From: Nocardiopsis_C rhodophaea
GTDB lineage: Bacteria; Actinomycetota; Actinomycetes; Streptosporangiales; Streptosporangiaceae
Direction of reading: 5' to 3'
Length of the DNA: 64,000 nucleotides
Assembly (NCBI RefSeq): GCF_039530945.1
Contig: NZ_BAAAPC010000003.1
Coordinates: 62,001-126,000 of the forward strand
Shown here: in pieces, positions 32,360 to 41,927 of the stretch
Layout of the letters: each line of letters opens with the position of its first letter
Position numbering within the stretch: position 1 is the stretch's first letter
Position numbers and translations under genes: made by a program
Notes under the pieces: model-generated
The model's input: only the letters and a program-made list of their open reading frames with translations
What the model was told of the DNA's origin: nothing
Databases searched by the model: none

Positions 32360-34698
32360 GAACCGGCACCTGGTCCGCGTGCCTCCTCGCGCTGGCGTGG
32401 ATGGCCACCGTTCTGGCCACCCTGCCCGCCCTCGCCCCCCTCATCTCGGGCCATCAGTGGTGGCCGGCGAGCGTGGCCACCGTGGCTGCGGTCGCCCTGA
32501 GCGGGATCGTCCTGCGGATCGTGCGGCTGCCCGAGGTCGCCCTCCCTCTCGCGCAAGCCGCCGCGGGGCTCGTCGCGCTCACCGCACTGTTCGCCCCGGA
32601 GCGGGCCGTGGGCGGAGTGATGCCGACACCACAGGCCATCACGGCACTCCTCGCCCTCATCGGGGAGGGGCGCGCCGAGATCGACGCCAGCCCCGCCCCG
32701 GTCGCGGCGATCCCGGGGGTGGTCCTGGTCATCGCGCTGGGCCTGGGTCTGCTGGCGCTCGTCGCCGACTTCCTTGTGGTCACCGTGCGCGCGCCAGCGC
32801 TCGTCGGTCTCCCCCTGGCCGGGATGCTGTTCCTCGTCCTGTCCGTGAACGACCAGGGCATCTCCTGGTGGGCGTTTGCCGTAGCGGCGTCCGCCTACCT
32901 GGGGCTGCTCGCCGTCGACGGCGGGGTCCGCGGCGCGGTCCGGGCGGTCCGGCCGACCCCGGGTACCGGCTCCGCGGCCTCCCCGCTCGGAACCCTGCGC
33001 CGCGTCGTGACGGCCGCGGGCGTCGCGGCGGTCGCCATCGTCCTCGCCGTGCTCACACCGCTCGCCGTACCCGGCCTCGCCGACAACGCGCTGTTCCGGA
33101 TGGCCCAGGGCGGTGTGATCGGCGACGACGCCGTGACGACCACCCACCCCCTGGTCACCCTGCGCACGCAGCTGGCCGACGGCAGCGGTGCGCCCGTCCT
33201 GACCTACCGCAGCGACGACCCCCGGCCGGACTATCTGCGTACCTACGTTCTGGACGTCTTCGAGGGCGAAAACTGGACCATGTCCACACTGCGGGCCGGG
33301 CGCAACACCCGCGTCGGCGCCGACGACCGGCTGCCGCTGCCCCCGGGCACCCCGGCTCTCGTCGGAGACCCGATCACCACCGAGATCTCCGTGGCGGGCG
33401 ACGCGCGGAACGTCGACTTCCTGCCGATGCCCTACCCGGCGCTCTCGGTGGATGTCGCGGGCGAGTGGTTCGCCGACCCCGACACCCAGATGGTGTTCAG
33501 CACCGGCGGGCGGTCGCGGTCCCTGGCCTACGAGGTCCAGAGTGTCCGCCCGCGCCCCAGCGCCACGGAGCTGGCGGACGCGGACCGCGGCACGGCGGGG
33601 GTCGACTCCCGGTACCTTCTGGTCCCGGAGGGAGTCGACGCACGGGTGGCGGAGCTGGCCCGCTCGATCGTCCGCGGCGCCGACACACCGCACGAGCGGG
33701 CGGTGGCGCTCCAGGACTGGTTCACCCAGGACGGCGCGTTCACCTACGACCTGCGGCCACCGCCCCTACCGCCGAGGGCCGACCCGCTGACCCATTTCCT
33801 GTTCGGCAGCCGCGTCGGCTACTGCGAGCAGTTCGCCGGCTCCATGGCGCTGATGGCCCGCCAGGTCGGTATCCCCGCCCGGGTGGCCACCGGCTACACG
33901 GCGGGAACCGAGCTCGCGGACGGCCGGTGGAAGGTCGCACGATCGGACGCCCACGCCTGGCCGGAACTGTACTTCGAGGGACAGGGGTGGCTGCGGTTCG
34001 AACCGACGCCGTCGGCCGGCGACGGGCAGGGCACGGCGTCGGTGCCTTCCTACGCGGAGCCCGCGCGGGAGCGCGCGGCCGCGCCCGACACCCGCGTGCC
34101 CCGGCCGGACGCCGACGCTCCCGACGATGGGGCGGAGCGGTCCGAGGACAACGCGCCGGAGGACGACGGCACCGCGGCTCCGGCGCCCGGGTCCCCCGGG
34201 TCGGGGACCGCGGGCGGCGTGATCGGCCCCGAGTCGTTGCGGCGGACGCTGCTGGCCGCCGCCATCGGCCTGATGGTGCTGCTCACGCCCGCGCTGACCA
34301 CCGCGGCGATCCGGCACGTGCGCCAGACGAGCGCGACGACCGCGTCGGCGCGGGCGCGGGCGGCGTGGTTGGGGCTGCGGGACGAGGCGGCGGACCTGCG
34401 GGTGCCGTGGAGCCCGGCGGAGAGCCCGCGGACCATCGCCCGGCGGCTGGCGTCCGACTACGAGCTCATCGGGGCGGCGCGCGAGGCGCTGTGGCGGATC
34501 GCGCTGTCCGAGGAGAGCGCGCGGTACGCCCCCCACCCGGTCGTCCCGCTGTCGCTGCCCGCCGATGTGCACACGGTACGCCGCGCCCTGCGGTCCCGGC
34601 TCGGTGTCCTCGCCCGGGTCCGCGCCACCCTGCTGCCGCGCTCGCTGCTCCGCCTGCCGAGCGCCATCCGGCGCGCGGTGCGGGTGCACGCCGGCTGA
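32356..34698 (+). CDS. TgpA-like transmembrane transglutaminase-domain protein
   Basis: 780 aa from GTG 32356 (GGGAGG upstream). About six to seven N-terminal transmembrane helices (residues 1-240) precede an extracytoplasmic region with a transglutaminase-like domain. Catalytic Cys 490 lies in GYCEQFAG and His 533 in SDAHAWPELYF, where the third residue of the triad would be the acidic residue further on. An acidic Pro-rich linker, a final helix (about 630-655) and a cytoplasmic C-terminus follow. The partner set MoxR-DUF58-transglutaminase is common in bacteria; in Pseudomonas TgpA is essential. The extracytoplasmic substrate is unknown. Confidence 0.92.
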   Translation: MRTGTWSACLLALAWMATVLATLPALAPLISGHQWWPASVATVAAVALSGIVLRIVRLPEVALPLAQAAAGLVALTALFAPERAVGGVMPTPQAITALLALIGEGRAEIDASPAPVAAIPGVVLVIALGLGLLALVADFLVVTVRAPALVGLPLAGMLFLVLSVNDQGISWWAFAVAASAYLGLLAVDGGVRGAVRAVRPTPGTGSAASPLGTLRRVVTAAGVAAVAIVLAVLTPLAVPGLADNALFRMAQGGVIGDDAVTTTHPLVTLRTQLADGSGAPVLTYRSDDPRPDYLRTYVLDVFEGENWTMSTLRAGRNTRVGADDRLPLPPGTPALVGDPITTEISVAGDARNVDFLPMPYPALSVDVAGEWFADPDTQMVFSTGGRSRSLAYEVQSVRPRPSATELADADRGTAGVDSRYLLVPEGVDARVAELARSIVRGADTPHERAVALQDWFTQDGAFTYDLRPPPLPPRADPLTHFLFGSRVGYCEQFAGSMALMARQVGIPARVATGYTAGTELADGRWKVARSDAHAWPELYFEGQGWLRFEPTPSAGDGQGTASVPSYAEPARERAAAPDTRVPRPDADAPDDGAERSEDNAPEDDGTAAPAPGSPGSGTAGGVIGPESLRRTLLAAAIGLMVLLTPALTTAAIRHVRQTSATTASARARAAWLGLRDEAADLRVPWSPAESPRTIARRLASDYELIGAAREALWRIALSEESARYAPHPVVPLSLPADVHTVRRALRSRLGVLARVRATLLPRSLLRLPSAIRRAVRVHAG

Positions 34699-34771
34699 AC
34701 GCCGAACGTGCGGGCGACGTCGCGACGGCCGGAGCCGGGGCGCCACGCTGCGTCGGACGGCCGCGCGTACG

Positions 34772-34806
34772 CGAACGCGCCCGTTGGCTCGCAACGGGCG
34801 CGTTCG
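34772..34806. terminator. Bidirectional terminator-like hairpin
   Basis: A perfect 15-bp stem (34772-34786 with 34792-34806, loop GCTCG) lies between the convergent transglutaminase and DUF3040 genes. No long U tract follows on either strand. Confidence 0.7.
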
Positions 34807-34851
34807 TCCGCACGTACCCTCAGCGGGAGAGGCGTCGGTACCGCGGTGAGG

Positions 34852-35238
34852 TCAGTGGTCGCCTTCCTGGCGGCGGCGCCAGCGCTCCTCGAAGCGGTCC
34901 ATCATCCCACGCCGCTCCGGACGCGGCTGTTTGCCCTCGGCTGGTGCTGCGGCACCCTCGGCACCGCCGACCACCCGACGCCATCCTGACAGCCCCCACA
35001 GGGTGCACGACAGCATGATGAGGAAGCCGACAGCGCTGATCGCCGGCTGCTTGAAAATCACGCCGGCCATGAGGAGTGAGACGCCCAGAACGAAGCCGAT
35101 GGATGCCTTGATGATCCACCGCTTGTAGTGCACCGCAGGGTTCGTCTGCCGAACGGTGTTGGCGAACTTCGGATCCTCGGCATAGAGCGCCTGCTCGATC
35201 TGGTCGAGCATACGCTGCTCGTGTTCAGAGAGCGGCAC
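34852..35238 (-). CDS. DUF3040 membrane protein
   Basis: 128 aa from GTG 35238 with GGGAGG upstream. The conserved N-terminus is MPLSEHEQRMLDQIEQALYA (residues 1-20), followed by DPKFA and two adjacent transmembrane helices (about 42-85). A basic C-terminal tail (ERRGMMDRFEERWRRRQ) follows. DUF3040 is a small actinobacterial membrane family of unknown function, usually found near the dcw region and dinB as here. A CCCCGATCGGGG palindrome lies 20 bp upstream at 35258-35269. Confidence 0.9.
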   Translation of the reverse strand: MPLSEHEQRMLDQIEQALYAEDPKFANTVRQTNPAVHYKRWIIKASIGFVLGVSLLMAGVIFKQPAISAVGFLIMLSCTLWGLSGWRRVVGGAEGAAAPAEGKQPRPERRGMMDRFEERWRRRQEGDH

Positions 35239-35257
35239 GGCGCCTCCCAATGACAGT

Positions 35258-35269
35258 CCCCGATCGGGG
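35258..35269. promoter_or_regulatory. 12-bp palindrome upstream of the DUF3040 gene
   Basis: CCCCGATCGGGG is a perfect palindrome 19 bp before the start codon. It could be an operator or a small hairpin in the leader; no regulator can be assigned. Confidence 0.3.
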
Positions 35270-35496
35270 TAACGGGTACTGAACAACAATCCTATGGTCA
35301 GTGATATGCCCAGAATACGGTGCCTTAGCGCCCGCTGAAAAGAAAAGATGCGCGTGTAGCTGACCCACGATGGTCACTCTACCCCTACTGTCGATAGGCG
35401 ACACCGGTCCAAAGTCCCCGCTTCCACCCCTGCATCCAGGGCATCGTTGTCCCTCATCCCCCCGACAACGATTGGCCGGACCGAAAAGTGTCGTCC

Positions 35497-36771
35497 TCAG
35501 GCGTCGTCCTCGTCACGCCGTGCCAGGGCGGCCGGTTTGATCGCGCCGGCGCCGAACCTGCGCGTCACCCGGTCCATGGCCCGCTCCGCCTCCCGCCATC
35601 CGGTCTCCGGCTCGTCGAAGGCGAGTTGGCGGTGCACCTCCTCGGTCCCGGCCAGCCCTTCCACACGCACGCCCACCAGGCGCAGCCGGGCGCGTTCCAG
35701 TCCGGAGGCGGCGTACAGCTCCCGGGCGACGGTGTTGATCTCCCGGGCGACGTCCGTGGGCTCGGCCAGGGTGCGCGAGCGCGTGATGGTACTGAAGTCG
35801 GCGCGGCGCAGCTTCACGACGACCACGCGCCCCATCTGGCCGCTGGCGCGCAGCCGGCGGGCCACGGCCTCGGACTGCCGCAGCAGCTCGCGGTGGATCA
35901 CGCCGGGGTCGTCGACGTCGCGGTCGAAGGTCTCCTCGGTGCCGATGCTCTTGTCCGGCGAACCGGGCACCACCCGGCGTTCGTCGCGCCCCCGGGCGAG
36001 ATCGCTGAGCCTCCCGCCCACGGCCTGCCCCAACTCGCGGCGGAGCGTGTCGGGGGCGACGCGCGCGACGTCGCCCACGGTGCGCAGACCCAGCCGGACG
36101 AGGTGCTGCTCGGTCTTCTCGCCCACGCCCCACAGCGCGCCCACCGGCATCGGGTCCAGGAAGGCGGTGACCCGGTCGGTCGGCACCACAAGCAGACCGT
36201 CCGGCTTGCACCGGGTGGAGGCGAGCTTGGCCACGAACTTGGTCGAGGCGACGCCCACCGAGCAGGTGAGGCGCTGCTCCTCGCGGACCCGGGCGCGGAT
36301 CAGCTCGGCGATGCGTACCGGGCTGCCCAGCCGCCGTCGCGCCCCGGCGACGTCGAGAAACGCCTCGTCCAGCGAGACCGGCTCGACCTCGGGGGTGATG
36401 GCGCGGAAGATGTCCATGACCGCCTCGGAGGCCTCCCTGTAGGCGGCGCCGTCGGGCGGAAAGACGATGGCATCGGGGCACAGCCGCAGAGCGCGCACCA
36501 TGGGCATGGCCGAGTGCACACCGTAGGTGCGGGCGATGTAGTCGGCCGAAGCCACCACACCCCGGGGGCCGGTCCCCCCGACGATGATGGGGTGGCCGCG
36601 GGTCTCGGGGTGGCGCAGCCGCTCGACGCTGGCGAAGAACGCGTCCATGTCGAGGTGGAGGATGGTGCAGTCGGCGTCTGCGACCGTGCCGTCAGGCACC
36701 AGCGGCTCGATGCCGTCCGCGCCGACCATCCCGCGCAGCGCGGCCCCGCGTTCCAGCTGACGTCGGCTCAT
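35497..36771 (-). CDS. dinB: DNA polymerase IV (Y-family)
   Basis: 424 aa, translesion polymerase. The N-terminal catalytic motif LDMDAFFASVERL (about 39-51) carries the first metal Asp, SLDEAFLDVAGA (about 132-143) the second acidic pair, and the helix-hairpin-helix and little-finger regions follow. The chosen ATG at 36771 lacks a clear ribosome site; a TTG ten codons upstream is an alternative. The 38 residues before the polymerase motif are variable, as in actinomycete DinB2/DinB1 types. A 154-bp gap separates it from the methyltransferase gene. Confidence 0.95.
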   Translation of the reverse strand: MSRRQLERGAALRGMVGADGIEPLVPDGTVADADCTILHLDMDAFFASVERLRHPETRGHPIIVGGTGPRGVVASADYIARTYGVHSAMPMVRALRLCPDAIVFPPDGAAYREASEAVMDIFRAITPEVEPVSLDEAFLDVAGARRRLGSPVRIAELIRARVREEQRLTCSVGVASTKFVAKLASTRCKPDGLLVVPTDRVTAFLDPMPVGALWGVGEKTEQHLVRLGLRTVGDVARVAPDTLRRELGQAVGGRLSDLARGRDERRVVPGSPDKSIGTEETFDRDVDDPGVIHRELLRQSEAVARRLRASGQMGRVVVVKLRRADFSTITRSRTLAEPTDVAREINTVARELYAASGLERARLRLVGVRVEGLAGTEEVHRQLAFDEPETGWREAERAMDRVTRRFGAGAIKPAALARRDEDDA

Positions 36772-36924
36772 GTAACCAGTGTGCCGGATGTCGGGTTCCA
36801 AACCGCCGATTCCCGACGATGATCTGACCAGGTCACGCCGGATATCGGCAAGGAAGGGCGGTTCGGGCGCACGCGGAGTGACCCTTCCGTGTCGCCGCCG
36901 CGCCTACTCGACCGCCTCCCGCGA

Positions 36925-37695
36925 TCAGGCGGGCTTGCGCGCCAAGACGTGCAGCTGAGTGGCGATACCCGCGAGCCCGGGGTGCACCGCGGCGTCCTTC
37001 TCCAGCTCCAGCAGCTCGCGCCCGGCGCTCGGGTCGCCCTCGTAGACGCGCCCGGGAAGCAGGTCGGCGAAGACCCGCACACCCCTGACCTCGGGGGCGG
37101 TGAGTCCGCACTCCTCGACGAGCGCGAGGAGGCGGTCGCTGGTGAAGCGACGCGGCATGGGGTCGCCCTCACCCCAGCGGCCCTCGGGGTCGCTCAGCAG
37201 CCGGTGGGCGTCGGCGACGTGGCCGGCCAGGGCGCGGTGCAGGGCTCCAGCGACCGCGTTGGTGGCCATCAGGCTGACGGCTCCGCCGGGCCGGGTGATG
37301 CCCACGACGTCGTCCAAGGCGGCGCGCGGATCGTCCACGTACTCCAGGACGTTGTGCACGAGCACGAGGTGGGCGTGCGCGGCCGGCAGCAGCTCGGCGA
37401 GGTCGTGCGTCTCGCCCTGCATCGCGTGGACCCGCACTCCCGCCTCGGCGGCACGGCGTTCCAGCGCGGCCAGCGAGTCGGGATTGGGCTCCACGACGGT
37501 GACGTGGTGGCCGAGTTCGGCGAGCGGAACGGCGGCACCCCCGGTGCCGCCGCCCGCGTCGACGATGTGCAAGGGGGCGTCGGCCGCCGGACCGAGCCCG
37601 GCCAGCAGGTTGCGCAGGGCGTCCCACACAACAGCGGTCCGCGCCGTCCCCGCGGCCCGGTGCGGGCCGGAGGAGGTCGCGCCGTCCATGGTCAT
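36925..37695 (-). CDS. Class I SAM-dependent methyltransferase
   Basis: 256 aa. Motif I is HIVDAGGGTGGAAVPLAELG (about 42-61), motif II VTVVEPN (about 65-71), and LVLVHNVLEYVDDPRAAL (about 110-127) is motif IV. The C-terminal part (LTAPEVRGVRVFADLLPGR) resembles CmoM/SmtA-type tRNA methyltransferases, so a tRNA wobble-base target is possible. ATG 37695 has GAGAAGG eight bases upstream. It lies between dinB and nusB on the same strand. Confidence 0.85.
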   Translation of the reverse strand: MTMDGATSSGPHRAAGTARTAVVWDALRNLLAGLGPAADAPLHIVDAGGGTGGAAVPLAELGHHVTVVEPNPDSLAALERRAAEAGVRVHAMQGETHDLAELLPAAHAHLVLVHNVLEYVDDPRAALDDVVGITRPGGAVSLMATNAVAGALHRALAGHVADAHRLLSDPEGRWGEGDPMPRRFTSDRLLALVEECGLTAPEVRGVRVFADLLPGRVYEGDPSAGRELLELEKDAAVHPGLAGIATQLHVLARKPA

Positions 37696-37802
37696 GCCAC
37701 CGGCCTTCTCGGTCACCCTCGTCCCCGTTCTTCCCCATTCGCGCCCGCTGAGCAGCTGTGCCCCAACGGGCGAGTACGTTGTCCGCGGCGGCCAGGGGGC
37801 CG

Positions 37803-38216
37803 CTACAGCGCCAGCGACGCCTTGTTCTCCATCAGCCGCGAGAGCAGGCCGTTGATGAAGGCCGGCGACTCCTCGGCGGACAGCTCTTTGGCGACCGCGA
37901 CCGCCTCGGCGATCGCCACCCCGTCGGGGATGTCGTCGGCCCACAGCAGTTCGTAGGCGCCCATCCGGAGGATGTTACGGTCGACCACCGGCATGCGCTC
38001 CAGCGTCCAGCCGATGGCGTACTCCTGGAGCAGCTCGTCGATGCGGGCGCGCCGCTCGTCGACCGCCGCCGCGAGCTGCTCGGTGAACTCGTTGATCGGA
38101 GGCTCCGGCTGTGCGCGTCGCCGCTCCAGGACCTTCGCCACGGGGGTCTCCCGCAACTCGGACTCGTAAAGCACCTCGATCGCGCGCCTACGGGCCTTGC
38201 GCCGTGCGCCACTCAC
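37803..38216 (-). CDS. nusB: Transcription antitermination factor NusB
   Basis: 137 aa, all-helical. The N-terminal RNA-binding stretch MSGARRKARRRAIEVLYESE is typical, as are RNILRMGAYELLW (about 83-95) and SPAFINGLLSRL near the end. NusB with NusE (S10) binds boxA RNA for rRNA antitermination. It follows efp by 46 bp, the aroB-efp-nusB order typical of actinobacteria. Confidence 0.96.
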   Translation of the reverse strand: MSGARRKARRRAIEVLYESELRETPVAKVLERRRAQPEPPINEFTEQLAAAVDERRARIDELLQEYAIGWTLERMPVVDRNILRMGAYELLWADDIPDGVAIAEAVAVAKELSAEESPAFINGLLSRLMENKASLAL

Positions 38217-38262
38217 TGCGTTCCCTGCTTACTGTTGTCCGGCCGCTTCGGGTGGGCGGTCA

Positions 38263-38826
38263 TCAGTTGACGCGCCCGAGGTAGTCGCCGGAGCGGGTGT
38301 CGACCTTGACGCGCTCACCCGTGGTGATGAACAGCGGCACCTGGATGACGGCGCCGGTCTCCAGCGTGGCGGGCTTGGTGCCACCGGTGGAGCGGTCACC
38401 CTGGACGCCGGGGTCGGTCTGCGAGATCTCCATCTCGACGGCGGCGGGCAGCTCGATGTAGAGGGGGTTGCCCTCGTTGATCGCAACCGTGACCATCGCG
38501 CTCTCCAGGAGGAAGTTCGCGCTGTCGCCGACGACCTCGTTGGGGACGTTGATCTGGTCGTAGGTCTCGGTGTCCATGAAAACGAACGAGTCGCCGTCGT
38601 TGTAGAGGTACTGCATCTCACGGCGGTCAACGTTGGCGATCTCGACCTTCGCCCCAGCGTTGAAGGTCTTGTCGACCACCTTGCCGGAGACGACGTTCTT
38701 GAGCTTGGTGCGGACGAACGCGCCGCCCTTGCCCGGCTTTACGTGCTGGAACTCCACGACATTCCAGAGTTCTCCGCCGTCGAGCCGCAGCGTCGTGCCG
38801 TTCTTGAGGTCGTTCGTCGTGGCCAC
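38263..38826 (-). CDS. efp: Translation elongation factor P
   Basis: 187 aa from GTG 38826 (GGAGAG ten bases upstream), giving MATTNDLKNGTTLRLDGG. The KOW-like N-terminal domain has KPGKGGAFVRTKL, where the Lys in the loop is the usual modification or contact site, followed by two OB domains (about 65-125 and 130-187; C-terminal TRSGDYLGRVN). EF-P relieves ribosome stalling at polyproline. Two residue-long extra starts upstream are ignored. Confidence 0.97.
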   Translation of the reverse strand: MATTNDLKNGTTLRLDGGELWNVVEFQHVKPGKGGAFVRTKLKNVVSGKVVDKTFNAGAKVEIANVDRREMQYLYNDGDSFVFMDTETYDQINVPNEVVGDSANFLLESAMVTVAINEGNPLYIELPAAVEMEISQTDPGVQGDRSTGGTKPATLETGAVIQVPLFITTGERVKVDTRSGDYLGRVN

Positions 38827-38949
38827 TTGTAGTCGTCTCTCCATGGGTTGGGCACGGTCGTTGGTGGGTGGGTCTGCTGAATCACCACCGGCGGTGCGGA
38901 CGGTGGGTCTTCTGTTCGGCCAGTCTAGTGGCTGTGTGAGGTGCGGGGT

Positions 38950-40029
38950 TCAGGAGCCGACAGCGCTGTAGGCGGCGTCGAGCAGCTCATCGCCGGGGCC
39001 GGAGAGGATCGCTGGCTTGCCGACCCCGTCCAGGACGACGAAGCGCAGGGTGGCGCCGCGGGCCTTCTTGTCGATCCGCATGGCCTCCCGCAGCTCCCGC
39101 CATGCCTCCATGGAGTACCCGGTGGGCAGTCCGACGGAGGTGAGGATGGAGCGGTGGCGCCGCACCGTGGCGTCGTCGATCCGGCCGTCGAGGCGGGCGA
39201 GTTCCGCGGCGAAGACCATACCGATGGCGACCGCGTAGCCGTGCCGGAAGGTGTAGTTCTCCGCGCGTTCGATGGCGTGGCCGAGGGTGTGTCCGTAGTT
39301 GAGGATCTCCCGGCGCCCGCTCTCCGTCAGGTCGGCGGAGACCACCTCGGCCTTGACCGCGATAGCGCGCTCGATGAGCTGGCGGGTGTGCCGCCCTTCG
39401 GGCCGGGTGGCGCCCTCCGGGTCGTCCTCGATCAGGTCGAGGATGACCGGGTCGGCGATGAACCCGGCCTTGACGACCTCGGCGAGGCCGCCGATGTAGT
39501 CGGCGGTGGGCAGGGTGGGCAGGGTGGCCAGGTCGCACAGCACCCCGGACGGGGGGTGGAAGGCGCCGACGAGGTTCTTGCCCTCGGGGGTGTTGATGCC
39601 GGTCTTGCCGCCGACAGCGGCGTCCACCATGCCCAGCAGGGTCGTGGGCACCAGGACGCAGCGCACGCCGCGCAGCCAGGTGGCGGCGACGAACCCGGCG
39701 AGGTCGGTGGTGGCGCCGCCGCCCACGCCGACGATGACGTCGGAACGGGTGAACCCGGCCCGCCCGAGCCGCGACCACAGGTCGGCGGCGGTGGCGACGT
39801 CCTTGGCGGCTTCGCCCTCGGGCACGGTCAGGGCGTGCACCGCGTACCCGGCGGCGCGCAGCGCCCCCAGAACGGGCCGGGCGACCTCGCCCAGCGTCTC
39901 GGGGTGGATGACGGCGACCTGGTCGGCCTTCTCCCCCACCAGGCCGGGGAGCTCACCGAAGATCCCGCTGCCCACGACGACGTCGTAGGGGGTGGACGAT
40001 CCGCCGACCGCGATGCGGGTGGCGCTCAT
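38950..40029 (-). CDS. aroB: 3-dehydroquinate synthase
   Basis: 359 aa, shikimate pathway step 2, NAD- and metal-dependent. VGGGATTDLAGFVAATWLRG (about 100-119), KTGINTPEGKNLVGAFHPP (about 141-159) and GHTLGHAIERAENY (about 248-261) are the conserved blocks, the last carrying metal-binding His residues. The start ATG overlaps the aroK stop as ATGA, so aroC-aroK-aroB form one unit. It precedes efp by 123 bp. Confidence 0.97.
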   Translation of the reverse strand: MSATRIAVGGSSTPYDVVVGSGIFGELPGLVGEKADQVAVIHPETLGEVARPVLGALRAAGYAVHALTVPEGEAAKDVATAADLWSRLGRAGFTRSDVIVGVGGGATTDLAGFVAATWLRGVRCVLVPTTLLGMVDAAVGGKTGINTPEGKNLVGAFHPPSGVLCDLATLPTLPTADYIGGLAEVVKAGFIADPVILDLIEDDPEGATRPEGRHTRQLIERAIAVKAEVVSADLTESGRREILNYGHTLGHAIERAENYTFRHGYAVAIGMVFAAELARLDGRIDDATVRRHRSILTSVGLPTGYSMEAWRELREAMRIDKKARGATLRFVVLDGVGKPAILSGPGDELLDAAYSAVGS

Positions 40030-40559
40030 CGGGCGTTCTCCTGCTGGTCGTCCTGCTCGGGAAGGGACGCGACGATAGTGTCGACGATCTCCTCCGGGTG
40101 GTATCCGCTGGTCGGGACCGTGGCCGTGGCCAGCCCCCGGTAGATCGGCAGCCGCTCCTCCAGCAGCTTCTTGAGCTTGGTGCGGGGGTTGCCGACCAGG
40201 AGCGGGCGGGCCGTGTCCATGCCTACGCGCTTGGCCGCGTCGGCGAACTCGACCTCCAGGTAGACGACGTGGTGCTGCGACAGGTCGTCGCGGGTCGCCG
40301 GGTCGAGCACGGCGCCTCCGCCGAGCGCGACGACGCCCGGGTGGGCGGCCAACGCCTCGGCGACGACCTCGCGCTCCAGGGCGCGGAAGGCGGGCTCCCC
40401 GTCCTCCACGAAGATGTCGCTCACGGGCTTCCCCGCACGCTCCGCGATCTCAGTGTCGGTGTCCATCAGCTCCACGCCCAGCCGTTCGGCCAGGGCCCGG
40501 CCCACGGTGGTCTTCCCCGCGCCGGGAGAGCCGATGAGGACCGCGATCGGTGTGCTCAT
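40026..40559 (-). CDS. aroK: Shikimate kinase
   Basis: 177 aa. Walker A GSPGAGKTTVGRALAERL (about 9-26) is complete, MDTDTEIAERAG (about 32-43) binds shikimate, and GGGAVLDPATRD near 80 follows. It phosphorylates shikimate in the cytosol. It is coupled to aroB by a 4-nt overlap and lies 109 bp from aroC. Confidence 0.96.
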   Translation of the reverse strand: MSTPIAVLIGSPGAGKTTVGRALAERLGVELMDTDTEIAERAGKPVSDIFVEDGEPAFRALEREVVAEALAAHPGVVALGGGAVLDPATRDDLSQHHVVYLEVEFADAAKRVGMDTARPLLVGNPRTKLKKLLEERLPIYRGLATATVPTSGYHPEEIVDTIVASLPEQDDQQENAR

Positions 40560-40668
40560 CCGTCCCTATTGTCCCTCGTCGTTGTCCGCGTGCCGCTGAC
40601 CCGCGCCAGCGGGACGGCCCTGCGCCGACCCGCGGTCGACGGGGGCGTCCGCGCCGCGGTCGAGCGGT

Positions 40669-41859
40669 CTAGCTGCCGGCGTCCAGCGTCTCCGTGTAGG
40701 AGCGCACGTTGCGCGCGGTCTCGGCTACCGAGTCGCCGCCGAACTTCTCCACCACGGCCTCGGCGAGGACGAGCGCGACCATCGCCTCGGCGACCACGCC
40801 GGCGGCCGGAACCGCCGTGACGTCGCTGCGCTGGTGGTGGGCCAGGGCGGGTTCGCCGGTCGTCACGTCGATGGTGTCCAGCGGGCGCGGGACGGTCGCG
40901 ATGGGCTTCATCGCGGCACGGACCCGCAGCGGTTCGCCGGTGGACATGCCGCCCTCGACGCCGCCGGCGCGGTTGGTGCGGCGGCGGACACCGGCGGCGC
41001 TTTCGTCTGGCTCGATCTCGTCATGCGCGGCCGATCCGCGGCGGGCGGCGGTGCGGAAGCCGTCGCCGACCTCGACGCCCTTGATGGCCTGGATGCCCAT
41101 GAGGGCACCGGCCAGGCGCGCGTCCAGGCGGCGGTCCCAGTGGACGTGGCTGCCCAGGCCGGGCGGGAGACCGTAGGCGAGCACCTCGACGACGCCGCCG
41201 AGGGTGTCGCCGGACTTCTTGGTGTCGTCGACCTCGGCCACCATCCGCTTGCTGGTGTCGGCGTCGAAACAGCGCAACGGGTCGGCGTCGACGGCCTCCA
41301 GGTCGGCGGGGCCGGGCAGGGGCGCGTCCTCGGGAACGGCGACCGGTCCCATGGACACCACGTGGCTGAGGATCTCCACCCCGAGCGCCTGGCGGCAGAA
41401 GGCGCGGGCGACCTCGCCGATGGCGACACGGGCGGCAGTCTCCCGGGCGCTGGCGCGCTCCAAAACCGGGCGGGCTTCCTCATGGCCGTACTTCTGCATG
41501 CCCACGAGGTCGGCGTGGCCGGGCCGGGGCCGGGTCAGCGGCTCGTTGCGCGCCAGCCCCTCCAGCGTCTCGGCGGGGACCGGGTCGGGGGACATGACCT
41601 GCTCCCATTTGGGCCACTCGGTGTTGCCCACCTCGACGGCGACCGGCCCGCCCTGGGTGCGGCCGTGCCGGATGCCCCCGATGAGGGAGACCTGGTCCTG
41701 CTCGAACTTCATCCGGGCGCCCCGGCCGTACCCGGCGCGACGGCGGCGCAGCGCGGCGGCGATGTCGTCGGAGGTGACGGACACACCGGCCGGAAGGCCT
41801 TCCAGAATCGCGACGAGTGCCGGTCCGTGGGACTCCCCTGCGGTCAGCCAGCGCAACAT
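40669..41859 (-). CDS. aroC: Chorismate synthase
   Basis: 396 aa, FMN-dependent last step to chorismate. Signatures are GESHGPALVAILEGLPAG (about 8-25), RPGHADLVGMQKYG (near 112-125), SARETAARVAIGEVAR and RRGSAAHDEIE. The ATG at 41859 begins MLRWLTAGESHG as in the family. It opens the aroC-aroK-aroB unit. Confidence 0.97.
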   Translation of the reverse strand: MLRWLTAGESHGPALVAILEGLPAGVSVTSDDIAAALRRRRAGYGRGARMKFEQDQVSLIGGIRHGRTQGGPVAVEVGNTEWPKWEQVMSPDPVPAETLEGLARNEPLTRPRPGHADLVGMQKYGHEEARPVLERASARETAARVAIGEVARAFCRQALGVEILSHVVSMGPVAVPEDAPLPGPADLEAVDADPLRCFDADTSKRMVAEVDDTKKSGDTLGGVVEVLAYGLPPGLGSHVHWDRRLDARLAGALMGIQAIKGVEVGDGFRTAARRGSAAHDEIEPDESAAGVRRRTNRAGGVEGGMSTGEPLRVRAAMKPIATVPRPLDTIDVTTGEPALAHHQRSDVTAVPAAGVVAEAMVALVLAEAVVEKFGGDSVAETARNVRSYTETLDAGS

Positions 41860-41927
41860 GCCCCGATCTTTTCATGGTCCGGGGGTCCACCGCACACCAG
41901 GGCCTGCTGTGCGGGCGCCGGTGGTGA